A stretch of 18,172 bases of DNA from an uncultured Clostridium sp. (GTDB lineage: Bacteria > Cyanobacteriota > Vampirovibrionia > Gastranaerophilales > Gastranaerophilaceae), in contig CAJMDF010000039.1 of NCBI GenBank assembly GCA_905212085.1, positions 1 to 18,172 of the forward strand. Direction: 5' to 3'. Below are positions 1 to 7,028 of this stretch, in pieces (position 1 is the first letter of the stretch; each line of letters opens with the position of its first letter). A program made the position numbers and the translations under genes. The notes under the pieces are model-generated. The model was not told where the DNA came from. It made no database searches and saw only the letters and a program-made list of their open reading frames with translations.

Positions 1-61
1 TTTGTTTTTATTTTCTTTAATCTTTTACTTTTTATTTGTAATATTTCTTAATATATAATAT

Positions 62-97
62 AAAAAACAAGGGATTACGATTGTCGTAATCCCTTGT
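62..97 (-). terminator. Rho-independent terminator of the glucan phosphorylase gene
   Basis: A perfect 14-bp inverted repeat (67-80 with 84-97) has a 3-nt loop. Read on the minus strand, it is followed at once by a run of six T. It lies about 20 nt after the stop codon of the minus-strand phosphorylase gene, which is the right place and orientation to end that transcript. Confidence 0.85.
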
Positions 98-116
98 AAA
101 ACCTTATTTTATAAGA

Positions 117-1808
117 TTATTTAATATTTGCAAATGTCCAAGCATCAAATGTAGGAGTTTCAGAAATATTCATTTCTTTTTTCTTTTCTCCAGAGCTTGA
201 GTCATTGTGTGCAATTGGTTTGTATAATCTGTTATAATATTCTACAACCATTCTATCTGAATTAAAGTAAGCTTCAGATGTTCTTATAGCTTGTTGCATT
301 AGACGTGCCCATTCAGCTTTATTTTCATAGTATGTTGGAATAATTTCATTTTCGATTTTGTTCATCATGCATTCATGATCTTTCCAATGACGTTCTTCCC
401 AAGGCATTTCATCGTCTAATTCAGGGTATTCTATAGTGTAACCGTTAATACCATCAAATGTACCTTCTACAGTCCATCCATCATATGTTGATAAGTGTAA
501 TGCACCGTTAGCATTAGCAGACATACCTGAAGTTCCAGATGCTTCGAATGGTCTTAGAGGTGTATTTAACCAAATATCTGAACCACGTTTTAGTTTTCCT
601 GATAATTCTAATTCATAACCAGGTAATACTACAACATTTTTCATGCTGTGTGAACGGTTAAGAAGTTTGTTAAACATTTCTTTACCCATAACGTCATCCG
701 GGTGGAATTTACCTGCAAAGATAATTTGAATTTTATTTTCATCAAGAAGTTTTGTAATTCTGTCTTTGTCCATTAGTATTAACCAAGCACGTTTGTAATC
801 AGCAAATCTTCTAGCCCAAGTGATTGTTAATACATCAGGATCAAATCTTTTTCCTGCAACGTTTGCAACATATTCAAACAATTCTTCTTTCATTTGACGT
901 TTAACAGCTAATAATTTTTCAGGAGTATCAGCTTTTTTAATTCTTTCATCTTGCCAATAATGTAAATTTACAGCATTTGTAATAGCTCTGATTGGGCATC
1001 TGCCGTCAACCCATTCCCACATTTTGTTAGCAACTAATCCGTGTAATTGAGATACTGCGTTTGCAATTCTTGACATTCTCAATGCTGCAACTGTTAATGA
1101 GAAGTTTTCTCCACCTAATTCAACAGCTTTTTCTCTAGAGCATCCTGCGAAGAAGCCACCTTCCATAAGTGTATCAACCCAGTGAACTTCATTACCTGCT
1201 GCTACTGGTGTGTGTGTAGTAAATACAGTTTTCTTTTTAACTTCTTCAAGATTTCCGTTATATTGTCTTAATAATTCAAATGCTGCAGGAAGTGCGTGAC
1301 CTTCGTTCATATGTACAACATCAAATTTATAACCGATTTGTTGAAGAATTCTTACACCTGCTACACCTAGGACTGTTTCTTGTGCAATTCTTATTTTTTC
1401 ATTTCCATCATATAATTTATGTGAAATGCTTTTTGCCCAATCGCTGTTACCTTCGATATCTGTAGTTAGAAGATATACAGGGCAAGCTCCAAATAATTCA
1501 GGTTCAACTAAATAAGCTTTTACTTTTACTTTTTCTCCAAAAATATCAACTTCTGTTGTAGCGTTTGTATCTTTTAGAAAATCATAATATTTTCTGATAT
1601 AAGCTACTTCTACTTGACCATCTTGTGCAATTCTTTGATCATAGTATCCGTATGACCATAACATAGTTACACCTACCATAGGCATTTGCAAGTATCCTGC
1701 TGATAGCATATGTGAACCAGCTAAAAATCCTAAACCGCCTGAATAGATTTTTAAAGATTGATCTAATGCGATTTCCATTGAGAAATATGCTACATTTGGT
1801 AATGACAT
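117..1808 (-). CDS. glgP: Short-form alpha-glucan (GT35) phosphorylase homologue lacking the PLP lysine
   Basis: This 563-residue protein is a homologue of the compact alpha-glucan/maltodextrin phosphorylases, which release glucose-1-phosphate from stored glucan in the cytoplasm. Visible landmarks are an N-terminal YFSME...IYSGGLGFLAG block (8-31), HMNEGH (166-171), FTTHTPVAAGNEV (196-208), ARRFADYKR (332-340), FAGKFHP (364-370) and EASGTSGM followed by ANANGALHLS (422-440). Family members carry the pyridoxal-phosphate lysine directly after GTSGM; here that residue is Ser430. The Asp usual in LAGDH is also Ser (Ser32). The rest of the fold is intact and there is no frameshift, so it may be a glucan-binding or altered glycosyltransferase rather than a working phosphorylase. 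The ATG has an AGGAAGG Shine-Dalgarno. It is a single-gene unit with its own terminator. Family membership is clear; activity is uncertain. Confidence 0.88.
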   Translation of the reverse strand: MSLPNVAYFSMEIALDQSLKIYSGGLGFLAGSHMLSAGYLQMPMVGVTMLWSYGYYDQRIAQDGQVEVAYIRKYYDFLKDTNATTEVDIFGEKVKVKAYLVEPELFGACPVYLLTTDIEGNSDWAKSISHKLYDGNEKIRIAQETVLGVAGVRILQQIGYKFDVVHMNEGHALPAAFELLRQYNGNLEEVKKKTVFTTHTPVAAGNEVHWVDTLMEGGFFAGCSREKAVELGGENFSLTVAALRMSRIANAVSQLHGLVANKMWEWVDGRCPIRAITNAVNLHYWQDERIKKADTPEKLLAVKRQMKEELFEYVANVAGKRFDPDVLTITWARRFADYKRAWLILMDKDRITKLLDENKIQIIFAGKFHPDDVMGKEMFNKLLNRSHSMKNVVVLPGYELELSGKLKRGSDIWLNTPLRPFEASGTSGMSANANGALHLSTYDGWTVEGTFDGINGYTIEYPELDDEMPWEERHWKDHECMMNKIENEIIPTYYENKAEWARLMQQAIRTSEAYFNSDRMVVEYYNRLYKPIAHNDSSSGEKKKEMNISETPTFDAWTFANIK

Positions 1809-1869
1809 ATTAACCTTCCTCTTCTTATACTATGTAAACTATTTCACCCAAATTTCGGGGTACCACAAC

Positions 1870-1896
1870 AGCATAACACAAAAATTTTGCATTCAA
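1870..1896 (-). promoter_or_regulatory. Possible promoter of the phosphorylase gene
   Basis: On the minus strand, TTGAAT (1891-1896) and TATGCT (1870-1875) are 15 bp apart, with TG one base before the -10 (extended -10). The spacing is short, so the extended -10 would carry most of the activity. This would give a leader of roughly 55 nt before the ATG at 1808. Confidence 0.3.
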
Positions 1897-2032
1897 CTCT
1901 ATTTTACTAATTTTTTTTTACTAATCCTTAAGAATTAGTTATTAGTAGCTATTTTACTCTTAATGATTCTTAACATTTTATCAATTTTCTATTATTATTA
2001 TCTTTATACTAATAAAATTAATTTTAGAAAAT

Positions 2033-3142
2033 ATGATTTTAAATACTTTTTATAATTCAATAGGAAAAATGTCTGTTCAGACAAAATGTCAATGTATTCA
2101 TGGGATTAATCCTAGATTGTCATATAAAAATAGTTCTAAATTCTTTGATCTACCAAGGTTTTCTTCTCAGGAGATGAAAGAAGCAAGAAGTATGAATAAA
2201 ATTGCACTTAATGATATTAGAGTGTTTTATGATAAATCTTTCAAAAATGCAGAGCCTAAAGATTTTTTGAGGCTAAAAGACAATAGTTCAGAAGCAAGTT
2301 TTGCTCGTGTAAGATGGGTAAATCCAAAGGATAATAAGGCATATTTTTTATTAAAGAATGGAGAGCCTGTCAATGGTATACAAAGTATCAGGATACTAGA
2401 CAGTACAGGCAAATTTCTTAAGAATGCCGAAATCAAAAAGAAAAAAATTATTATATTTGAATTGGAAAATGATAAGAAATTTGAAAATATCAATAATTTA
2501 ACACATTCAGATTTGACCTCTATTTTTGCAAAACGATTTAATCCATTTGCAGATATTAAAGTTTGTTTATGGAAAGAAAAATTTGATATTGGTAAAAATT
2601 TATTAAATTTAATTGATGATTCTGTTTCGGCTATTTCTTGTGCTTTTTCAGCAGATGTTGCCGTTAATAAATTGTCTATATGTCAAAAATTATATAATAG
2701 AATATTTCATAAAAGCTCAAAAGTTAATCCAAAAGAGTTGTCAAATGAGCTTGAGAGTTTACTTTGTAGTGATGAAAGAAAACTCGGAGATATTCCTTCT
2801 CATATTCGAATCTTTATGGCTTCAGGAAATGATGGGAAAAATGCTTATAATAAATATCTGGCATTAAATCGTGTTGAAGGTGTCGGGAGTTTGAGTGATA
2901 AAAAGAAAATCTCAGATTTTTCAGGCTCTCGAAATTCTTATTTTACACAGCATTATGAAAAAGGTGAATTTCCAATAATACAATTCCCTGAAGGCTTTAT
3001 GTTTACTGGTACAGGAGATATTGATATTCCTTGTAAAACTGATAAGTTTAAATTAATAAAAGATCTTGATGGGACATCTTTTGCGGTTTCAATTCGTGCA
3101 GCAAAAGTTGTTTTAAATCAAATGATGGAAGGTATATTATAA
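2033..3142 (+). CDS. Divergent subtilase-fold (S8-like) protein with Glu at the Asp position
   Basis: This 369-residue protein has no recognisable function outside a subtilisin-like core in its C-terminal two thirds. In S8 order I see: a beta-strand IIIFELEN (139-146), where the catalytic Asp would fall on Glu143; THSDLTSIFA (157-166), matching the HGTHVAGIIA helix with His158; PFADIKV (171-177), matching the usual APNAxIxxxKV; ASGNDG (263-268) with oxyanion Asn266; and DGTSFA (346-351) with nucleophile Ser349. Residues 1-135 are an unassigned N-terminal domain. There is no clear signal peptide. The ATG at 2033 has no Shine-Dalgarno, while the in-frame ATG at 2069 is preceded by TAGGA, so the shorter start is possible. 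The stop overlaps the end of the convergent gene. The alignment to S8 is mine and is firm for the Asn and Ser motifs, weaker for the first two. Confidence 0.62.
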   Translation: MILNTFYNSIGKMSVQTKCQCIHGINPRLSYKNSSKFFDLPRFSSQEMKEARSMNKIALNDIRVFYDKSFKNAEPKDFLRLKDNSSEASFARVRWVNPKDNKAYFLLKNGEPVNGIQSIRILDSTGKFLKNAEIKKKKIIIFELENDKKFENINNLTHSDLTSIFAKRFNPFADIKVCLWKEKFDIGKNLLNLIDDSVSAISCAFSADVAVNKLSICQKLYNRIFHKSSKVNPKELSNELESLLCSDERKLGDIPSHIRIFMASGNDGKNAYNKYLALNRVEGVGSLSDKKKISDFSGSRNSYFTQHYEKGEFPIIQFPEGFMFTGTGDIDIPCKTDKFKLIKDLDGTSFAVSIRAAKVVLNQMMEGIL

Positions 3143-4375
3143 ACTTGTAACTTTATCTAATATTTTTCTTAATGCTATTTTTACATGAGCATAATTTAAA
3201 CCACCTTGCATATATGCAACATATGGTGGTCGCATTGGACCATCTGCTGATAATTCGATTGTCGAACCTTCAATAAATGTGCCACCTGCCATAATAACTT
3301 GATCTTCATATCCAGGAATATATTCAGGAATCGGAGTTACATAGCCATTTACTGGTGATAATGACTGGATTGTTCGACAAAAATGTTCAAGTGGCTCAGG
3401 TGAGCCAAATGTTATGTTTTGAATAATATCTGTTCGTTTTTCATTGTATTTAGGACTTGAATCATATCCTATTTCGTCAAATATTTTAGCAGCCAGAATT
3501 GCCCCTTTTACGGCGTCACATACAACTGATGGAGCCATAAATAAACCTTGGAAAATTAATCTGTGCTGATTAAACATTGCACCACCTTCTGAACCTATAC
3601 CGGGGGCTGTTAGTCTATTAGCACATTTGTCTACATATTTTGCTTTACCTGCGATGTAACCACCTGCTTCTACAAGTCCACCGCCAGGATTTTTTATTAA
3701 TGAGCCAGCGATTAAATCAGCACCTACTTCAAGTGGTTCTTTTGTGTCTACAAATTCTCCATAGCAGTTATCTACAAAGCAGATACAATTTGGATTATTC
3801 TTTTTTACGATTTCGCAGATTTTGCCTATTGTTTCAATGGATAATGATTTTCTTGTTGAATAGCCTTTTGATCTTTGTATTAATACCATTTTTACTGTAT
3901 CATCTATCATTTCATCAAGTTTTTCGAAATCAATATCTGTACCGTTTTTTAAAGGAACTTCATCATATAAAACACCATTTCCAATAAGTGAATCTTCTTT
4001 TGTAAAATCATCTCCGGCAGTTCCGATTACTTCTTGCATTGTGTCATATGGGGTGCCTGCAACTGAAATTAATTTGTCACCGTATTTTAAGTTCCCAAAA
4101 AGGCAGCAGGCTAGAGTATGTGTCCCTGATGCAAAATGAATTCTTACAAGAGCTTTTTCAGTTTTGAATACATCTGCAAAAACTTTATCTAATACTTCTC
4201 TACCTAAATCATCATGCCCGTATCCTGATACTGTGTAAAAATGTTCCGGTGCTACTTTATTCTCAATAAAAGCATTTAAAACTTTTTCTTGGTTAAAATC
4301 TCTTATATCTTCAATTCTTTCAAATTCATTTTTAATTGCTTTTTCAGCTAGTTTGATAATTTCAGTGCTATTCAT
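3137..4375 (-). CDS. Methionine gamma-lyase family (YnbB / 'aluminium resistance') PLP protein
   Basis: This 412-residue fold-type I PLP enzyme belongs to the family annotated as methionine gamma-lyase-like or aluminium-resistance protein, found in Firmicutes and Cyanobacteria. Supporting blocks are YTVSGYGHDDLGRE (47-60), the FASGTHT cofactor loop (81-87), SVAGTPYDTM (104-113), VDNCYGEF (201-208) with Asp202 for the pyridine nitrogen, and GSLIKNPGGG (224-233) with Lys228 as the Schiff-base lysine. All expected PLP residues are present and the length is normal. It is cytosolic; the physiological substrate of this family is not established. The ATG is preceded by GGAG, and upstream lies a good promoter (TTGACG, 17 bp, TATTAT). 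It converges on and overlaps the subtilase-like gene by 6 bp, with no terminator hairpin between them. Confidence 0.9.
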   Translation of the reverse strand: MNSTEIIKLAEKAIKNEFERIEDIRDFNQEKVLNAFIENKVAPEHFYTVSGYGHDDLGREVLDKVFADVFKTEKALVRIHFASGTHTLACCLFGNLKYGDKLISVAGTPYDTMQEVIGTAGDDFTKEDSLIGNGVLYDEVPLKNGTDIDFEKLDEMIDDTVKMVLIQRSKGYSTRKSLSIETIGKICEIVKKNNPNCICFVDNCYGEFVDTKEPLEVGADLIAGSLIKNPGGGLVEAGGYIAGKAKYVDKCANRLTAPGIGSEGGAMFNQHRLIFQGLFMAPSVVCDAVKGAILAAKIFDEIGYDSSPKYNEKRTDIIQNITFGSPEPLEHFCRTIQSLSPVNGYVTPIPEYIPGYEDQVIMAGGTFIEGSTIELSADGPMRPPYVAYMQGGLNYAHVKIALRKILDKVTSL

Positions 4376-4404
4376 AACTTCTCCGCCATTTTCTGATTAC
4401 TTTT

Positions 4405-4433
4405 ATAATATTGCAACAAAAAATAATCGTCAA
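4405..4433 (-). promoter_or_regulatory. Sigma-70-type promoter of the PLP lyase gene
   Basis: On the minus strand, TTGACG (4428-4433), a 17-bp spacer and TATTAT (4405-4410) form a near-consensus promoter. Transcription would start near 4398, giving a leader of about 22 nt that contains the GGAG ribosome site before the ATG at 4375. Confidence 0.7.
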
Positions 4434-4493
4434 CTTTATATGTTCTGTTGTAAAGGGAAATATGATTATTCATGAGTTAATTATATATTTGTT

Positions 4494-5213
4494 ATGAATA
4501 AAATTTTAATTATATTTTTAATACTAACTTTAACGATTCCTGTATTTGCTTCAAATTACGGAGTATACGCCCCAGATGACTATGTAATGGAAAATTCTGA
4601 GGAAAATGAGAGAATATTATTCATTTTAGATTATTCAAATAGTATGTCTGAGTATTTAGAAGGGAAAAGAAAAGTTGATTTGATGGTAGATACTATGAAA
4701 TCTATTTTGCCGAATTTGAACCCTAATATATCAGTCGGATTAAGAGTTTATGGGCATAGAATGGGGCTTACACCTTTTGAGGCTTGCAGGGCATCTTCGC
4801 TTGTGTCTCCGATTTCTGTTGCAAATGGGATAAATATTAGAAATTCCTTACTTGATATTAAACCGAGAGGAATGACTCCTATCACTTATTCTTTAAAACA
4901 AGCAGTAAAAAATGACTTTTTAGGCTTTTCAGGTAAAAAACATATAATTTTATTGACTGATGGCGGAGAAAATTGTGATGAAAGCCCATGTTCTTACGTC
5001 TTAGAGTTAATAAAAGTAAGGAAAGATGTGACTATTGACGTTATTGCATTTAATATTGATGATGAAGATGATTTAGATCAATTGGAATGCACATCACTGG
5101 TGACAAGCGGTAAATTTTATAATGCTAAAACTGCAGCTCAACTTGCAAATAGTTTAAATAACAGTGTTAATTCTTATAAAAAAGTCGAGGCGAAGATTAT
5201 TGAAAATCCTTAA
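4494..5213 (+). CDS. Secreted von Willebrand factor A (VWA) domain protein
   Basis: This 239-residue protein has an N-terminal Sec signal peptide (MNKILIIFLILTLTIPVFA, likely cleaved after residue 19) followed by a single VWA domain. The metal-ion-dependent adhesion site is complete: DYSNS (46-50, the DxSxS motif), Thr128 in GMTPI, and Asp156 in LLTDGGENC. It should therefore bind a divalent cation and a protein partner outside the cytoplasmic membrane. Four cysteines in the second half (near 98, 161, 166 and 195) could form disulfides. The last ~25 residues are hydrophilic, with no membrane anchor or lipobox. No Shine-Dalgarno is evident; only a weak TATATA lies just before the ATG. The gene is 38 nt from the downstream aminotransferase homologue. 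Its partner cannot be named from the sequence. Confidence 0.85.
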   Translation: MNKILIIFLILTLTIPVFASNYGVYAPDDYVMENSEENERILFILDYSNSMSEYLEGKRKVDLMVDTMKSILPNLNPNISVGLRVYGHRMGLTPFEACRASSLVSPISVANGINIRNSLLDIKPRGMTPITYSLKQAVKNDFLGFSGKKHIILLTDGGENCDESPCSYVLELIKVRKDVTIDVIAFNIDDEDDLDQLECTSLVTSGKFYNAKTAAQLANSLNNSVNSYKKVEAKIIENP

Positions 5214-5239
5214 ATTATTTAATTAGACAATTTATGTAA

Positions 5240-5245
5240 TATAAT
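5240..5245 (+). promoter_or_regulatory. Consensus -10 element placing the transcript start on the ATG
   Basis: A perfect TATAAT ends 6 nt before the ATG at 5252, so the predicted +1 is the A of the start codon. No good -35 is visible at 16-18 bp, and no Shine-Dalgarno exists between the hexamer and the ATG. A leaderless transcript would explain both. Confidence 0.45.
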
Positions 5246-5251
5246 TTACAT

Positions 5252-6055
5252 ATGGAAGTTGTATATTTGAATTCAGCAAGGAATTGCTTTAGATACATAA
5301 TAAAAACGTTTGGAATTAGCGAAATTTATATTCCTTATTATTTGTGTTCCTGTCTGCGTCATATTGCTTTTGCAGAAGGGTGTAGGATTAATTTTTACCA
5401 TATTAATTTAGATTTTTCTCCAGTTTGTACTTTCCCTAAAAATGCTTATATTCTCTATCCTAATTATTTTGGCGTTTGTTCAAAAATAGTTGAAAATTTA
5501 GCTAAAATTTATCCTAATTTAATAGTTGATAATGCACATTCTTTTTATTCAAAACAAATGGGTATTGCATCTTTTAATTCTTTGAGGAAGTTTTTCCCGT
5601 ATATTAGAGATGGAGCTTTATTGAACATCAATGAAAAAGTTTCTTTTGATATTGATAAAGATGAATATACATATGTTCCAAAAGCTTTAAATTATGATGA
5701 AATATGCAAAAATGAAAGAAGAATAGACAATCTTGATATGAAATTTATGTCTGAAACAACTTATAAATTATTTAAAGCTTTGGATTTAGATTTTGAAAAA
5801 GCAAAAAGAAAATTTGGTTTTCAAAATTTGGAAAAAATATATAATGATACAAATTGTTTAAATTTTGATATGAATGCTGAAGATGTACCGTTTTGCTATC
5901 CATATTTAGCAAAAAGTGAAGAAGATGCAGATAAATTAGTTGAAAAATTAGAAAATAATGGATTAACGATTTATCGATATTGGGAAAGAATGCCTGATAG
6001 CTACCTTGAAAGCCAATTTTATAAACGTTTAGTTGCAATTCCTATAGATTGTTAA
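5252..6055 (+). CDS. DegT/DnrJ/EryC1-like PLP aminotransferase homologue
   Basis: This 267-residue protein resembles the fold-type I aminotransferases that act on nucleotide sugars. Recognisable parts are the start LNSARNCFRYI (6-16), corresponding to the usual SGRxAL helix; IYIPYYLCSCL (25-35); FYHINLDFSP (48-57); VDNAHSF (92-98), with Asp93 for the PLP nitrogen; and ASFNSLRKFFPYIRDGALL (106-124), with Lys113 as the likely Schiff-base lysine. The active-site core is kept, but the protein is short for the family (commonly 350-400 residues). It ends at AIPID, just before the usual C-terminal helix, so it may be trimmed. Its stop overlaps the convergent XRE gene by 3 bp. No sugar-biosynthesis genes are adjacent, so the substrate is unknown. 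Confidence 0.7.
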   Translation: MEVVYLNSARNCFRYIIKTFGISEIYIPYYLCSCLRHIAFAEGCRINFYHINLDFSPVCTFPKNAYILYPNYFGVCSKIVENLAKIYPNLIVDNAHSFYSKQMGIASFNSLRKFFPYIRDGALLNINEKVSFDIDKDEYTYVPKALNYDEICKNERRIDNLDMKFMSETTYKLFKALDLDFEKAKRKFGFQNLEKIYNDTNCLNFDMNAEDVPFCYPYLAKSEEDADKLVEKLENNGLTIYRYWERMPDSYLESQFYKRLVAIPIDC

Positions 6056-6342
6056 TCGTCAGTCATCTTAAAATCTTTTGGAAGTTTTTGGATTAATAAT
6101 TCAATGAAATCTAAAAAATCCATATCAAGTGAATTAACTATTTTCCAAAGGGTAGTAATTTGTGGATCTCTTTGTCCTTTTTCTATTAAGGAGAGAGAGC
6201 TGCTTGATAAATCGTATTCATAAGAATGTAACAAAATCCCTTTGCCTATTTTTTCTCTTTTTTCATGAATAATTTCGCCAATAGTATTAAGTAATATATC
6301 TTTTTTTTCTTTATTTATATTTTTTAATCGCTTCCGTTGCAT
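6052..6342 (-). CDS. Small XRE-family helix-turn-helix regulator
   Basis: This 96-residue protein has a Lys/Arg-rich N terminus and a Cro/C1-type helix-turn-helix over roughly residues 15-85. The recognition segment reads LSSSSLSLIEKGQRDPQITTLWKI, close to the common XRE pattern (S-x2-SxIExGxRxPxxxTLxKI), followed by the stabilising helix LDMDFLDFIELL. It is probably a DNA-binding repressor or regulator. No Shine-Dalgarno is visible; a TACTAT hexamer lies 7 nt before the ATG. The gene is divergent from the pilin-like gene, with only 62 bp between the two starts, so the pilin promoter is a natural target. That link is inference. Confidence 0.8.
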   Translation of the reverse strand: MQRKRLKNINKEKKDILLNTIGEIIHEKREKIGKGILLHSYEYDLSSSSLSLIEKGQRDPQITTLWKIVNSLDMDFLDFIELLIQKLPKDFKMTDD

Positions 6343-6364
6343 ATTTTTAATAGTATGTTATAAT
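6337..6364 (+). promoter_or_regulatory. Promoter of the first pilin-like gene
   Basis: TTGCAT (6337-6342), a 16-bp spacer and TATAAT (6359-6364), preceded by TG at 6356-6357, form an extended -10 promoter. Transcription would begin near 6371, with an AGGGGA ribosome site before the ATG at 6405. The -35 overlaps the start codon of the divergent XRE gene. Confidence 0.6.
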
Positions 6365-6404
6365 ATTAATAAGGTATGACTAATTAGTAATATAGGGGAT
6401 ATAT

Positions 6405-7028
6405 ATGAGAAGGGCTTTTACTTTAGCTGAGGTATTAATAACACTTGGAATTATAGGAGTTGTTGCAGCTATGACAATGCCTGTATTAATCAATAATTAT
6501 CAAAAAAAGGTAACAGCAGTAAGACTTGAAAAATTTTATACAATTATGAGTCAAGCTGTAATTCGTTGGCAAAATGAAGAATCTATTACTCCTCCAGATT
6601 TTTTGTTTGATGATGATATTGTAAGGAATGGTAATCAATCAAAAAATTGGTTTAATTCTTCAATAGGAAAATATATAAATCAAAGTTCAATTAATAATAT
6701 TTCTAATGCAGATTCATATTTTGACTCAAAGTTTAATGATGGCTCTGGTTTTGTTGCTTATGTAGCTTCGAATGATGTTATGCACTTTTTTTATTGTGTA
6801 GAATATAAATACTGTTCTCTTGAAAGTTATGATGGAAGACATACTTTTTTATTTTCGCTTGTTAATGGACAATTTATACCATCAACGAGTGCACAAAGTC
6901 AAAAAACAAGATCTCAGTTGTTAAATGAATGTAAAAATCCTACAAGTGGGAATAAATCTACACGTCATGCTTGTGCAAGATTAATTCAAGTTGATGGTTG
7001 GAAAATTGAAAAAGATTATCCTTGGTAA
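6405..7028 (+). CDS. Type IV pilin-like / pseudopilin protein
   Basis: This 207-residue protein has a class III prepilin N terminus: a very short basic leader (MRRA), then FTLAEVLITLGIIGVVAAM, the hydrophobic assembly helix with Glu at mature position 5. The residue before the cleavage point is Ala rather than the usual Gly. The rest is a soluble, polar C-terminal domain with Cys pairs near 130-137 and 176-190 that could form disulfides. It is expected to be processed by a prepilin peptidase and assembled into a pilus or a type II secretion pseudopilus; no assembly genes are in this window. The start is fixed by AGGGGA 8 nt upstream. The stop abuts that of the convergent PLD gene. Confidence 0.88.
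   Translation: MRRAFTLAEVLITLGIIGVVAAMTMPVLINNYQKKVTAVRLEKFYTIMSQAVIRWQNEESITPPDFLFDDDIVRNGNQSKNWFNSSIGKYINQSSINNISNADSYFDSKFNDGSGFVAYVASNDVMHFFYCVEYKYCSLESYDGRHTFLFSLVNGQFIPSTSAQSQKTRSQLLNECKNPTSGNKSTRHACARLIQVDGWKIEKDYPW

Noticed and set aside
1920..1939. Near-palindrome ACTAAT-C-CTTAAG-A-ATTAGT after a T9 run
   Set aside because: It has one mismatch pair, and the T run is on the wrong side for a plus-strand terminator. It could be an operator, but similar AT-rich palindromes arise by chance here. Nothing else was found in 1809-2032 beyond the weak promoter listed.
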